Origin: Gammaproteobacteria bacterium
GTDB lineage: Bacteria; Pseudomonadota; Gammaproteobacteria; GRL18
Length of the DNA stretch: 12,518 nt
Reading direction: 5' to 3'
NCBI GenBank assembly: GCA_013139395.1
Contig: WTAX01000468.1
Span: 1 to 12,518 of the forward strand
This document shows, in pieces, positions 1 through 7,535 of this stretch. A program made the translations under genes and the position numbers. Every line of letters starts with the position of its first letter. The stretch's first letter is position 1. A model generated the notes under the pieces. That model saw only the letters and a program-made list of their open reading frames with translations. It was not told the DNA's origin and did no database searches.

Positions 1-458
1 ATAAAATTAATGTACGTCATCAATGTGGTGATAAACACCTGGATATGACTAAAGATAATTATAAATGGCTTGAACAGACTGAAGGTGAAGTCAATATCAG
101 TGTGGAAATTATGCCCTTTATTAATGATATGGCAAAAAATTATACCTGGGCAGATCTGGTGGTTTGTCGTTCGGGAGCGTTAACGGTGAGTGAAATTGCC
201 GCAGTGGGAGTGGCGTCATTATTGGTGCCTTTTCCCTATGCAGTAGATGACCATCAAACGGCCAATGCAGCTTACCTTGCTGATGAAGATGCAGCCTTTT
301 TAATACAGCAAAATGATTTAAGCAGTGAGAAACTGGCAGAACTATTAATGAATTTGAATCAGGAAAAATTACTAACAATGGCTGTAAATGCACGAAAACT
401 ATCGATTAATAATGCAGCTGAAGTCGTTGCAGATGAATGCCTGTTATTGGCAGGATAG
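1..458 (+). CDS. murG: MurG, UDP-GlcNAc:lipid I GlcNAc transferase (C-terminal part)
   Basis: MurG adds GlcNAc to lipid I on the inner face of the cytoplasmic membrane, making lipid II. The gene enters from outside the window; the reading frame begins at base 3 and gives about 151 residues, so roughly the N-terminal 200 of a normal ~355-residue protein are missing. The piece is the UDP-GlcNAc-binding C-terminal domain. It carries CRSGALTVSEIAAVG, whose Glu corresponds to the sugar-nucleotide-binding Glu of E. coli MurG (Glu269), followed by VPFPYAVDDHQTANA with the conserved Gln and Asn. The C-terminal helix with LLTMAVNARKLSI also matches the family. It ends in TAG 15 nt before murC, which fits one operon. 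The internal ATG at 45 is not a start, because the homologous frame continues upstream of it. Confidence 0.96.
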   Translation, partial: KINVRHQCGDKHLDMTKDNYKWLEQTEGEVNISVEIMPFINDMAKNYTWADLVVCRSGALTVSEIAAVGVASLLVPFPYAVDDHQTANAAYLADEDAAFLIQQNDLSSEKLAELLMNLNQEKLLTMAVNARKLSINNAAEVVADECLLLAG

Positions 459-473
459 CTATGGTTTAAAACT

Positions 474-1955
474 ATGACTATAAATAATACACCTATTACT
501 AACGTGAGCAGACAGGAAATGCTAAAAGAAGATGTAGAGCTGTCTATGGGACGGATCAAACATATTTATTTTATTGGTATTGGTGGTGTGGGTATGAGTG
601 GTATTGCCGAAGTGCTGCTCAATATGGGCTATCAGGTATCCGGCTCTGATCTGCAGAGCTCTAAGATCACTGAACGTCTTGAAAATGCCGGAGCCACTGT
701 TTTTAAAGGACATCATGCGCATCAGATAGATGCCGCTCATGTCGTCGTCACATCAACTGCGGTAAGCATTGATAACCCGGAAGTTCAGCGCGCGAAAGAA
801 TTAAGAATACCCATTATTCCCAGAGCAGAAATGCTGGCGGAGCTGATGCGTTTTCGCTACGGCATTGCTATTGCCGGAACACATGGTAAAACCACCACCA
901 CGAGCCTGGTGGCCAGTGTGCTGGCAGAAGGCGGCATGGATCCGACATTTGTTATTGGCGGCAAGCTTAATAGTGCAGGAACCAATGCAAAATTAGGTGC
1001 CAGTAAATATCTGGTTGCAGAAGCCGATGAAAGTGATGCGTCATTTTTACATTTACAGCCAATGATTTCAGTGGTAACCAATATTGAAGCTGATCATATG
1101 GAAACCTATGGAGGTGATTTTGAACAATTAAAATCGACCTTTAATGAATTTTTACATCAATTACCATTTTATGGCCTGGCGGTTTTATGTATTGATGATG
1201 CCGTGGTGGCAGAGCTGGTCGATGATATTAGTAAACCGGTTAAAACCTATGGCATTGATAATGATAAGGCTGATGTTCAGGCTCTGAATGTAAAACAAAC
1301 ACTGAATAAAACATCTTTTAAAGTATCGTGTAAAGATGCTGATGGGCAACATAAGGACTGGCTGGATATTACCTTAAATATGCCTGGCCTGCATAATGTA
1401 CAAAATGCTTTGGCTGCGATTGTTATTGCTATTGAGCTGGGTATTGAAAAAGAGAAAATTGCTTCCGCCCTGGAAAAATTTGAAGGCATTGGCCGACGTT
1501 TTCAAATGTATGGTGAGCTTGATTTCAATGGTCATATAGCCATGCTGATTGATGATTATGGTCATCATCCCAGTGAAGTTGAAGCAACTATTAAAGCCAT
1601 TAGAAGCGGCTGGCCGGAAAAACGTCTGGTGGTATTATTTCAGCCGCATCGCTATAGCAGAACACGGGATTTATTTGAAGATTTTGTGCATGCCTTAAGT
1701 CAGGTGGATCAATTACTATTACTGGAAGTTTATTCTGCCGGTGAAGATGTTATTTCCGGTGCTGATTCCCGTGCATTAAGTCGTTCTATTAGAAATCGCG
1801 GCAAGGTTGACCCTATTTTTATTGAACAGCACGAAGAGATCAATGAGGTATTGATGGAAACCATAATGGATGGTGATATTTTACTTACGCTTGGTGCTGG
1901 TAATGTCGGTGCTATTGGTGCAGGTATTTATGATTTGTTTAAAGCTGATAAATAA
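474..1955 (+). CDS. murC: MurC, UDP-N-acetylmuramate--L-alanine ligase
   Basis: This cytoplasmic ATP-dependent Mur ligase adds L-Ala to UDP-MurNAc, the first amino acid of the stem peptide. The 493-residue length matches E. coli MurC (491). Visible motifs in order are the Rossmann GIGGVGMSG near residues 35-43, the P-loop GTHGKTTTT at 135-143, [14 protein letters not shown] near 183-196, [11 protein letters not shown] near 202-212, and the C-terminal [10 protein letters not shown] (360-369) and [12 protein letters not shown] (389-400). The ATG at 474 has no clear Shine-Dalgarno sequence. Later ATGs at 519 and 549 remain possible starts, since the conserved part begins only near residue 27; 519 has AGGAA placed too close to be useful. 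The gene lies between murG and murB with gaps of 15 and 12 nt. Confidence 0.97.
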   Translation: MTINNTPITNVSRQEMLKEDVELSMGRIKHIYFIGIGGVGMSGIAEVLLNMGYQVSGSDLQSSKITERLENAGATVFKGHHAHQIDAAHVVVTSTAVSIDNPEVQRAKELRIPIIPRAEMLAELMRFRYGIAIAGTHGKTTTTSLVASVLAEGGMDPTFVIGGKLNSAGTNAKLGASKYLVAEADESDASFLHLQPMISVVTNIEADHMETYGGDFEQLKSTFNEFLHQLPFYGLAVLCIDDAVVAELVDDISKPVKTYGIDNDKADVQALNVKQTLNKTSFKVSCKDADGQHKDWLDITLNMPGLHNVQNALAAIVIAIELGIEKEKIASALEKFEGIGRRFQMYGELDFNGHIAMLIDDYGHHPSEVEATIKAIRSGWPEKRLVVLFQPHRYSRTRDLFEDFVHALSQVDQLLLLEVYSAGEDVISGADSRALSRSIRNRGKVDPIFIEQHEEINEVLMETIMDGDILLTLGAGNVGAIGAGIYDLFKADK

Positions 1956-1967
1956 GCAATCACTATT

Positions 1968-3008
1968 ATGACCAGCTTACTGCAAAAAAAATTATCAGAG
2001 GCAAAAGAGTCAGGGCAAATACAAGGGCAGTTAAAACTTAATGAGCCGCTGGCTCGTTATACTACATGGCGAATTGGTGGTAGTGCAGAGTGCTGGTATC
2101 GACCAGAAGATGAAAAAGATTTACAGACGATTTTAAAAATGTTACCAGAAAATACAACGGTCAATTGGATTGGCTTAGGCAGTAATTTACTGGTGAGAGA
2201 TGGTGGTGTAAAAGGTCTGATAATTAACACCAATGGTGTGCTGAATAAACTGGCTAGTAAATGTAGTGATGACAGTGAGCAAACAGCAGGGCAATTAGCA
2301 AAAGGATCAGCAAAACAATCAGCAGAACGAGCAACATGTTTAATCACTGCTCAGGCTGGTGTAGCCTGCGCCATTTTTTCTCGAAAGGCCGCTAATTCCG
2401 GTCTTAATGGCGCGGAGTTTTTATCAGGTATTCCTGGAACTATTGGTGGTGCGCTGGCAATGAATGCCGGAGCTTTTGGTGGAGAGACATGGCAGCATGT
2501 AGTGAGTGTGACCATGATTAATGAACAAGGTGAATTGATCACAAGAATGCCGGATGAATTTAGTATTCAATATCGAAAAGTTGCAGCAAAGAAAGTGATT
2601 AATAAACATGACCATAAAGCACCTGTCAATAAAGCAAGGCAGGAATGGTTTTTAAGCGCTGAGTTTCGTTTTGAAAAAGATGAGCAGGGATTACAACAAA
2701 GTAAAGCAGAGATTAAGCGTTTATTGACCAGACGAGCAGAAACGCAACCAACTAAACAGGCTAATGCCGGTTCAGTTTTTAAAAATCCTGATAATGATTA
2801 TGCGGCACGATTAATTGAATCCTGCGGCTTAAAAGGCAAAATAGTTAATGGTGCACAGATTTCACAAAAGCATGCCAACTTTATTATTAACAAAGGTGAT
2901 GCCAAAGCACAGGATGTTGAAGCATTGATTAAAGAAATTAAAGCTGCAGTATTAAAGAAACATCAAATAGAATTGGAAACAGAAGTAAGAATTATTGGTG
3001 AGTATTAA
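1968..3008 (+). CDS. murB: MurB, UDP-N-acetylenolpyruvoylglucosamine reductase, with two insertions
   Basis: This FAD enzyme reduces UDP-GlcNAc-enolpyruvate to UDP-MurNAc with NADPH. FAD-binding motifs are TTWRIGG (32-38), GLGSNLLVRDGG (69-80) and SGIPGTIGGALAMNAGA (153-169). Catalytic positions visible are Tyr202-Arg203, the proton-donor Ser269 in GSVFKNP, and Glu339 in the C-terminal TEVR. The GSVFKNP and GLKG sequence and the general layout look like type II MurB rather than the E. coli type I form. At 346 residues it is longer than the usual ~300 for type II. The excess lies in an Ala/Lys/Gln-rich stretch at about residues 96-123, containing a four-unit 12-bp repeat, and a Lys-rich stretch at about 205-224 just after the catalytic Tyr-Arg. 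The frame is intact and every key residue is present, so activity is likely. The ATG at 1968 has no obvious SD. Confidence 0.95.
   Translation: MTSLLQKKLSEAKESGQIQGQLKLNEPLARYTTWRIGGSAECWYRPEDEKDLQTILKMLPENTTVNWIGLGSNLLVRDGGVKGLIINTNGVLNKLASKCSDDSEQTAGQLAKGSAKQSAERATCLITAQAGVACAIFSRKAANSGLNGAEFLSGIPGTIGGALAMNAGAFGGETWQHVVSVTMINEQGELITRMPDEFSIQYRKVAAKKVINKHDHKAPVNKARQEWFLSAEFRFEKDEQGLQQSKAEIKRLLTRRAETQPTKQANAGSVFKNPDNDYAARLIESCGLKGKIVNGAQISQKHANFIINKGDAKAQDVEALIKEIKAAVLKKHQIELETEVRIIGEY
2283..2330 (+). repeat. Four-unit 12-bp tandem repeat inside murB
   Basis: Four consecutive 12-bp units read ACAGCAGGGCAA, TTAGCAAAAGGA, TCAGCAAAACAA and TCAGCAGAACGA. They are in frame and encode TAGQ, LAKG, SAKQ and SAER. 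The second codon is GCA (Ala) in every unit. They lie in a family-atypical insertion between the first FAD-binding subdomain and the SGIPG segment. The units differ at several positions, so the expansion is not recent or has been diversified. Confidence 0.75.
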
Positions 3009-3050
3009 ACTTACCATTAAGCAGACTGACTATTAATTACACTGAAAGAA

Positions 3051-3104
3051 ATGATAAATAAAGACAATAAACAATCTGATTCTATACAAGCTGAAGCCCT
3101 TTGA
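3051..3104 (+). other. 17-codon ORF in frame with ddl, ended by TGA just before it
   Basis: ATG at 3051 opens a reading frame encoding MINKDNKQSDSIQAEAL, stopped by TGA at 3102-3104. The same frame continues directly as Arg-Val-Ala-Val-Leu-Met-Gly-Gly into the Ddl body. Relatives such as the Pseudomonas enzyme have Phe-Gly-Arg-Val-Ala-Val-Leu at this place, so the TGA sits where a Gly codon (GGA) is expected. The segment is therefore either the severed N-terminus of ddl or a short leader peptide. No good SD precedes it, only a purine-rich GAAAGAA. A weak 5-bp hairpin (3095-3099 with 3106-3110) has the TGA in its loop. Confidence 0.6.
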
Positions 3105-3113
3105 CGGGTTGCT

Positions 3114-4061
3114 GTGCTGATGGGTGGTGATTCAGCAGAACGCGAAGTTTCTTTAAAAAGTGGTCAGGCGGCACTTGATGCACTGATAAGAAAAGGTGTT
3201 GATGCCTTTGCTCTTGATTTGCGTTTTAAGAATAATGCTGAGAACGGCAGTGTCTGTCAGCAATTAAGTGCTGAAAAAATTGATATCGCCTTTATTGCAT
3301 TACATGGTCGCGGTGGTGAAGATGGTGTTGTTCAGGGTGTATTAGAAGCTCTGGGTATTGCCTATAGTGGTTGTCATGTTGCTGCATCTGCTATTGGTAT
3401 GGATAAATTAAGAACTAAGTTGATCTGGTCTGGTCGTGGTCTGCCGACACCACCATTTGAGCTGATTAAAGCATCACAGCTATTAACAGAAGATAAAAAA
3501 ATAATTAATCCATTACTTGAGCAGGTTGCTGATTCATTGGGCTTTCCAGTAATGGTTAAACCTGCTCACGAAGGTTCCAGTATCGGCATGAATAAAGCAG
3601 ATAATAAGGAATCATTGCTTGATGCTTTAACGATGGCAGCAGACTACGATGATGAAATATTAATTGAAAAATGGATTGTTGGTAAAGAATATACTGGTGC
3701 GGTTTTAGCCGGACAGGTGTTACCTCTGATCAGGCTGGAAACACCTGGAGATTTTTATGATTTTCATGCCAAGTATGTGAGTGATGATACGATTTATCAT
3801 TGTCCTTGTGGTTTGGATGAGACCTTAGAGAAGGAATATCAAGGCTTAATACTTGATGCCTTTGATTGTATTGGTGCGAAGGGCTGGGGGCGTGTTGACT
3901 TTATGTGTGATGAGCAGGGGCAAGCATGGTTGATTGAAATTAATACCGTCCCTGGATTAACGGATCATAGTTTAGTACCGATGGCGGCAAGAAATTGTGG
4001 GATTGAATTTGATGAGCTGATTTTTAAGATTCTGGCAACTGCTGTTAATCATGGGAATTAG
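3114..4061 (+). CDS. ddl: Ddl, D-alanine--D-alanine ligase (start uncertain, GTG)
   Basis: This cytoplasmic ATP-grasp ligase makes D-Ala-D-Ala for the peptidoglycan stem. Numbered from GTG at 3114 (315 residues), it shows SAEREVS with the substrate-binding Glu9 (E. coli DdlB Glu15), HGRGGEDG (64-71), MDKLRTKL (96-103), KPAHEGSSIGM (149-159), EKWIVGKEYTG (185-195), AKYVSDDT (219-226), and the metal/phosphate segment GWGRVDF to EINTVPGLTDHSLVP (257-289, Asn277). The catalytic set is complete. The start is the problem. Compared with E. coli DdlB (MTDKIAVLLGG), the GTG start drops the first six residues, including part of strand beta-1, because TGA at 3102-3104 interrupts the frame. No SD precedes the GTG; CTG 3117 and ATG 3120 are worse alternatives. 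The 3' end overlaps ftsQ by 11 nt, suggesting translational coupling. Confidence 0.9.
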   Translation: MLMGGDSAEREVSLKSGQAALDALIRKGVDAFALDLRFKNNAENGSVCQQLSAEKIDIAFIALHGRGGEDGVVQGVLEALGIAYSGCHVAASAIGMDKLRTKLIWSGRGLPTPPFELIKASQLLTEDKKIINPLLEQVADSLGFPVMVKPAHEGSSIGMNKADNKESLLDALTMAADYDDEILIEKWIVGKEYTGAVLAGQVLPLIRLETPGDFYDFHAKYVSDDTIYHCPCGLDETLEKEYQGLILDAFDCIGAKGWGRVDFMCDEQGQAWLIEINTVPGLTDHSLVPMAARNCGIEFDELIFKILATAVNHGN

Positions 4062-4917
4062 TGAAGAAAAAACAACAGAAGTTACAAAAATAAAAGTACT
4101 GACAACGTTACTTTTGTTGATGATATTTGTGGGACTGTTAACAGCATCCTGGTTGTTTATGAGCTGGCTTACTAAGCCTGGAAATTTTCCATTTAAAAAA
4201 GTTGAATTAGTAAACCAGCTGGAGAATCAGAAAAGTAAAGAACTACAAAGAATGACTGCAAATGTGATGAATGGTGGTTTTTTTAGTTTAAACGTTGACC
4301 AGTTAAGAGCAGATTTATTGGCTAAGCTGCCCTGGGTAAAATCAGTTTCAGTAAGAAAGGTATGGCCGGATAAACTACTGCTGAAAATTATTGAGCATAA
4401 ACCAGTCGCTCGTTGGTTGTCAGTAGAGAAAAACAGTGATTTAAATGAAACACAGTTATTAAGTCAAAATGGTATTGTTTTTAATCCAGTGCTAACAGAT
4501 AAACAAGAACGACAATTTGCGCAAATGACTTTATTAACGGGTACCAATAGTAATGCTGAAAAAGTATTAACAAACTGTGTTCAAATTAATAAAAAATTGA
4601 AACAGCTTGGCTTAGCTGTTAAGCAGTGTGGTATGAATGAACGAAGGAGCTGGAAGCTTAAGCTTTCTCTCAATAATGATTTGGATCTTAAGTTAGGCAA
4701 AGAGAAAATTATACAAAAGCTCGAGCGTTTTATTAATGTTTTTTCCGGGCAGCTTAAACAATATCTGAGTTCTGTTGAATCAGTGGATTTACGTTACTCA
4801 AATGGATTTAGTGTTAAATGGATACCAGCAGCAAGTATCACTGGGCCTTTAACTAATTCCTTAGATAACTCGTTACACAATAAGGCTCTTACAAAAAAGA
4901 GCAGGAAACAGGAATAA
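4051..4917 (+). CDS. ftsQ: FtsQ, divisome POTRA-domain membrane protein
   Basis: FtsQ is a bitopic inner-membrane protein that links the cytoplasmic ring to FtsB/FtsL in the periplasm. The 288 residues show a short charged cytoplasmic tail (1-14) and one transmembrane helix (about 16-39). A POTRA domain follows at about 47-117, with FPFKKVEL and the typical LPWVKSVSVRKVWPDKLLLKIIEHKPVARW. The beta domain runs to about residue 258. Its end, VDLRYSNGFSVKW, corresponds to the E. coli segment around Tyr248-Trp256 that contacts FtsB. A polar, Lys-rich tail of about 28 residues follows. The ATG overlaps the last 11 nt of ddl and has no separate SD, so expression probably depends on ddl translation. 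Sequence conservation is low, as usual for FtsQ; the call rests on motifs plus position between ddl and ftsA. Confidence 0.94.
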   Translation: MGISEEKTTEVTKIKVLTTLLLLMIFVGLLTASWLFMSWLTKPGNFPFKKVELVNQLENQKSKELQRMTANVMNGGFFSLNVDQLRADLLAKLPWVKSVSVRKVWPDKLLLKIIEHKPVARWLSVEKNSDLNETQLLSQNGIVFNPVLTDKQERQFAQMTLLTGTNSNAEKVLTNCVQINKKLKQLGLAVKQCGMNERRSWKLKLSLNNDLDLKLGKEKIIQKLERFINVFSGQLKQYLSSVESVDLRYSNGFSVKWIPAASITGPLTNSLDNSLHNKALTKKSRKQE

Positions 4918-4924
4918 ATAGGCT

Positions 4925-6160
4925 ATGACTAAACGAAATGATAAACGCCTCATTGTTGGTCTTGATATCGGTACTTCCAAAATTTCTGCAATAGTTGCTG
5001 AAGTGGGTATTGATGGTGATGTTGAAATTATCGGTATGGGTAAACATGCAGCACGTGGAATGAAAAAGGGTGTTGTGATCAATATAGAATCAACAGTTCA
5101 ATCTATAAAGCGGGCGATTGAAGAAGCTGAACTAATGGCTGGATGTGAAATTCATTCTGTTTTTGCTGGTGTTGCCGGCAGTCATATTAATAGTCTTAAT
5201 TCACATGGCATGGTTGCTATTAGAGATAAAGAAGTAACCACAGAGGATCTTGAACGAGTTATGGATGCTGCACGAGCTGTGGCAATTTCAACCGATCAGA
5301 AGATTTTACATGTCTTACCACAGCAGTTTTTAATTGATGATCAAGACGGTATTCGTGAACCCATTGGTATGTCAGGTATACGTTTAGAAGTTGATGTGCA
5401 TATGGTGATGGGTGCAGAAAGTGCAGTACAAAATATTATTAAATGTATTCACCGTTGTGATTTAGAAGTGGATGATATCATTCTTGAACAGTTGGCATCC
5501 AGTTATTCAGTGCTGACAGAAGATGAAAAAGACTTAGGTGTTTGTTTAGTTGATATTGGCGGCGGCACTACAGATGTTGCTATCTTAATTAAAGGTGCTA
5601 TTCGTCATACAAGAGTTTTTCCTGTTGCCGGTGATCAGGTGACTAACGATATTGCTGTGGCTTTGAGAACACCGACTAAATACGCAGAAGAAATTAAAAT
5701 TAAATATGCTTGCGCTCTGCGTCAATTGACTAATCCGGAAGAAACAATTGAAGTGCCAAGTGTAGGAGACAGGCCACCAAGACGTTTAGCGCGTCAAGTG
5801 CTTGCTGAGGTTATAGAACCTCGTTATGAAGAATTATTTACACTCATTAAAAATGAGTTGCAGCGTAGTGGCTTAGAAGAATTTTGTGCTTCAGGTGTGG
5901 TATTAACCGGAGGTAGTTCAAAAATGGAAGGAGCGGTTGAATTGGCAGAAGAAGTATTTCATATGCCCGTTCGAATTGGTACGCCCCTGGATATGGATGG
6001 TTTAAATGATATGGTTAAAGATCCCCGATATGCAACTGGTGTGGGATTGATACTATTTGGCAAACAGAATCAGGAAGTGAGTGGTTTTGAATTCTCAGAG
6101 CACAAAGGCTTTTCTGGAATTTTTGTCAAGATGAAGAAGTGGTTTCAGGGTAATTTCTGA
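4925..6160 (+). CDS. ftsA: FtsA, actin-like membrane tether of the Z ring
   Basis: FtsA is an actin-fold ATPase that anchors FtsZ polymers to the membrane and recruits later divisome proteins. The 411 residues compare with 420 in E. coli. Visible parts are the phosphate-1 loop GLDIGTSKISAIVAEV (12-27), the FtsA-specific 1C subdomain (about 84-165), the phosphate-2 motif LVDIGGGTTDVAI (208-220), the adenosine motif VVLTGGSSKMEG (325-336), and the C-terminal amphipathic helix FVKMKKWFQGNF (400-411) for membrane binding. The start is 7 nt after the ftsQ stop with only a weak ATAGG in front, consistent with co-translation. It ends with TGA. The final helix falls exactly where the family ends, which shows that TGA is an ordinary stop codon in this genome. 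Confidence 0.97.
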   Translation: MTKRNDKRLIVGLDIGTSKISAIVAEVGIDGDVEIIGMGKHAARGMKKGVVINIESTVQSIKRAIEEAELMAGCEIHSVFAGVAGSHINSLNSHGMVAIRDKEVTTEDLERVMDAARAVAISTDQKILHVLPQQFLIDDQDGIREPIGMSGIRLEVDVHMVMGAESAVQNIIKCIHRCDLEVDDIILEQLASSYSVLTEDEKDLGVCLVDIGGGTTDVAILIKGAIRHTRVFPVAGDQVTNDIAVALRTPTKYAEEIKIKYACALRQLTNPEETIEVPSVGDRPPRRLARQVLAEVIEPRYEELFTLIKNELQRSGLEEFCASGVVLTGGSSKMEGAVELAEEVFHMPVRIGTPLDMDGLNDMVKDPRYATGVGLILFGKQNQEVSGFEFSEHKGFSGIFVKMKKWFQGNF

Positions 6161-6166
6161 ATCATT

Positions 6167-6204
6167 GTTGTAAGGAAATGTTGTAAGGGAATGTTGTGAT
6201 GAAT
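6167..6204 (+). repeat. 13-bp tandem repeat between ftsA and ftsZ
   Basis: Three head-to-tail units begin 7 nt after the ftsA stop: GTTGTAAGGAAAT (6167-6179), GTTGTAAGGGAAT (6180-6192) and a decayed GTTGTGATGAAT (6193-6204). The first two differ at one position. Each of these carries an SD-like AAGGA or AAGGGA core, and the unit junctions create ATG codons at 6178 and 6191. Confidence 0.75.
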
Positions 6205-6234
6205 GCTCAACGATATTTAACAGATAAGCAGTAA
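6199..6234 (+). other. Possible 11-codon leader ORF upstream of ftsZ
   Basis: ATG at 6199 opens MNAQRYLTDKQ and stops at TAA 6232-6234. AAGGGA at 6185-6190 lies 8 nt upstream, a better SD placement than most real genes in this window have. Two even shorter ORFs, ATG-TTG-TAA (6178) and ATG-TTG-TGA (6191), precede it. No homology is recognised. It may be chance, or a translated leader influencing ribosome supply to ftsZ. Confidence 0.3.
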
Positions 6235-6286
6235 GTTGGGATGATTGAATTTTTTATTTTAATGTGTTTTTTTCATTGGCGTGAAT

Positions 6287-6291
6287 AGGAG
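6287..6291 (+). promoter_or_regulatory. Shine-Dalgarno site deciding the ftsZ start
   Basis: AGGAG lies 9 nt before ATG 6301. It is only 3 nt from the in-frame GTG at 6295, which is therefore unlikely to be used. With ATG 6301 the protein starts MFELMD, matching the MFEPME start of E. coli FtsZ. Confidence 0.85.
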
Positions 6292-6300
6292 TAAGTGGGA

Positions 6301-7470
6301 ATGTTTGAATTAATGGATACCTCAAGTGATCGTGCAGTAATTAAGGTGATGGGTGTCGGCGGCGGCGGTGGTAATGCTGTTGAACACATGGCAAATAGTA
6401 ATATTGAAGGTGTTGATTTTATCTGTGCTAACACTGATGCTCAGGCATTGGCGCATTCATCAGCACGTACGGTATTACAAATTGGTAATGAAATTACCAA
6501 AGGTTTGGGAGCAGGCGCAAATCCAGGTGTGGGACGTGAAGCGGCAATTGAAGATCGTGAGCGTATTATGGAAGCCATTGCTGGTACTGATATGTTATTT
6601 ATTACTGCCGGCATGGGTGGTGGTACAGGCACTGGTGCTGCACCTATTGTTGCTGAACTGGCAAAAGAAATGGGTATTTTGACTGTTGCTGTGGTGACAA
6701 AACCTTTTCCATGGGAAGGTCCACGTCGTATGGGGCAGGCAGAAGAGGGTATTAATGAATTGCGTGAATATGTTGATTCATTAATTACTATCCCTAATGA
6801 AAAGCTGCAGGCTGTACTGGGTAAAGGCACAACATTGCTGGATGCATTTAAAGAAGCAAATAACGTGTTATTAAATGCTGTTCAGGGCATTGCTGAATTA
6901 ATTACCCGTCCAGGTTTAATTAATGTGGATTTCGCTGATGTGCGTACTGTGATGTCAGAAATGGGTATGGCAATGATGGGTACTGGTAGTGCTACTGGTG
7001 AAGATCGTGCAATTGATGCTGCTGAACGTGCAATCTCAAGTCCTTTACTTGAAGACGTTGATCTTTCAGGTGCTAAGGGTATTCTGGTTAATGTGACTGC
7101 TGGTATGGATATGTCTATTGGTGAATTTGAAGACGTTGGTAATTCAATCAAAAAATTTGCTGCTGACAATGCAACTGTTGTAGTGGGTACTGTAATTGAT
7201 CCTGAAATGAATGGTGAAATGCGCGTGACTGTTGTTGCCACAGGTATTGGTGCAGCGGACAAAGTTGTCGTAGAAAAACCTGAAATCAAGCTGGTCAAGC
7301 CTGAGCAAAAACGAGCAGAAAACATTCAATCAATTGATACTAACTCGATTGTTGAAGAAGAGTTTGTGATCACCCAAAAAGTTTCAGGTGATGAATATAC
7401 GACTGGCGGTGAAACTGAAGATTTAAAATATCTTGATATTCCTGCTTTTTTACGTCGTCAAAATGACTAA
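6301..7470 (+). CDS. ftsZ: FtsZ, tubulin-like division GTPase
   Basis: FtsZ polymerises at midcell into the Z ring and directs septal wall synthesis. The protein has 389 residues from ATG 6301 (E. coli 383). Visible parts are MGVGGGGGNAVEHM (17-30), NTDAQAL (44-50), the tubulin signature GMGGGTGTGAAP (104-115), TKPFPWEG (133-140), the synergy T7 loop NVDFADVRTVMSEMG (208-222), and ISSPLLEDVDLSGAKG (245-260). A variable acidic linker spans about 322-374. The conserved C-terminal peptide KYLDIPAFLRRQ (376-387) binds FtsA and ZipA. Unlike ftsA it has a clear SD, and the 140-nt gap upstream suggests separate control of its dosage. Several long open frames overlap this gene on both strands; they are shadows caused by its biased codon use. 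Confidence 0.98.
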   Translation: MFELMDTSSDRAVIKVMGVGGGGGNAVEHMANSNIEGVDFICANTDAQALAHSSARTVLQIGNEITKGLGAGANPGVGREAAIEDRERIMEAIAGTDMLFITAGMGGGTGTGAAPIVAELAKEMGILTVAVVTKPFPWEGPRRMGQAEEGINELREYVDSLITIPNEKLQAVLGKGTTLLDAFKEANNVLLNAVQGIAELITRPGLINVDFADVRTVMSEMGMAMMGTGSATGEDRAIDAAERAISSPLLEDVDLSGAKGILVNVTAGMDMSIGEFEDVGNSIKKFAADNATVVVGTVIDPEMNGEMRVTVVATGIGAADKVVVEKPEIKLVKPEQKRAENIQSIDTNSIVEEEFVITQKVSGDEYTTGGETEDLKYLDIPAFLRRQND

Positions 7471-7491
7471 AGCTGGTCTCTTGAGCTTTGG
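7467..7491 (+). terminator. Stem-loop over the ftsZ stop codon, weak terminator candidate
   Basis: CTAAAGCT (7467-7474) pairs with AGCTTTGG (7484-7491), 8 bp with one G-U, around a 9-nt loop. It overlaps the ftsZ TAA. The downstream sequence GTTATTTAG lacks a proper T-run, so it may be an attenuating or mRNA-protecting hairpin instead of a terminator. Confidence 0.4.
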
Positions 7492-7535
7492 TTATTTAGA
7501 GATGGCTTAGTTAGAGATGTGGTTATTCAAGATCT
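7490..7535 (+). repeat. Degenerate short repeats downstream of ftsZ
   Basis: TTAGAGATG occurs at 7496-7504 and again at 7511-7519, a 15-bp period. GGTTATTTAGAGATG (7490-7504) resembles GGTTATTCAAGATCT (7520-7534). The rest of the 281-nt gap to lpxC (7471-7751) holds no convincing gene. Confidence 0.5.

Noticed and set aside
3095..3125. Selenocysteine insertion at the ddl TGA
   Set aside because: Ddl has no selenocysteine at this position, relatives have Gly there, and the sequence after the TGA does not form a convincing bacterial SECIS stem-loop; only a weak 5-bp hairpin around the codon is present.
6295..6303. GTG 6295 as the ftsZ start
   Set aside because: The SD is only 3 nt away, while ATG 6301 has 9-nt spacing and matches the conserved FtsZ N-terminus.
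6353..6682. 109-codon forward frame inside ftsZ
   Set aside because: Out-of-frame shadow of ftsZ with hydrophobic low-complexity translation and no start signal.
6441..7325. Long reverse-strand open frames (129 and 147 codons) inside ftsZ
   Set aside because: They are mirror shadows of the strongly biased ftsZ coding frame. Their translations are Ser/Pro/Ile/Thr-rich and resemble no family.
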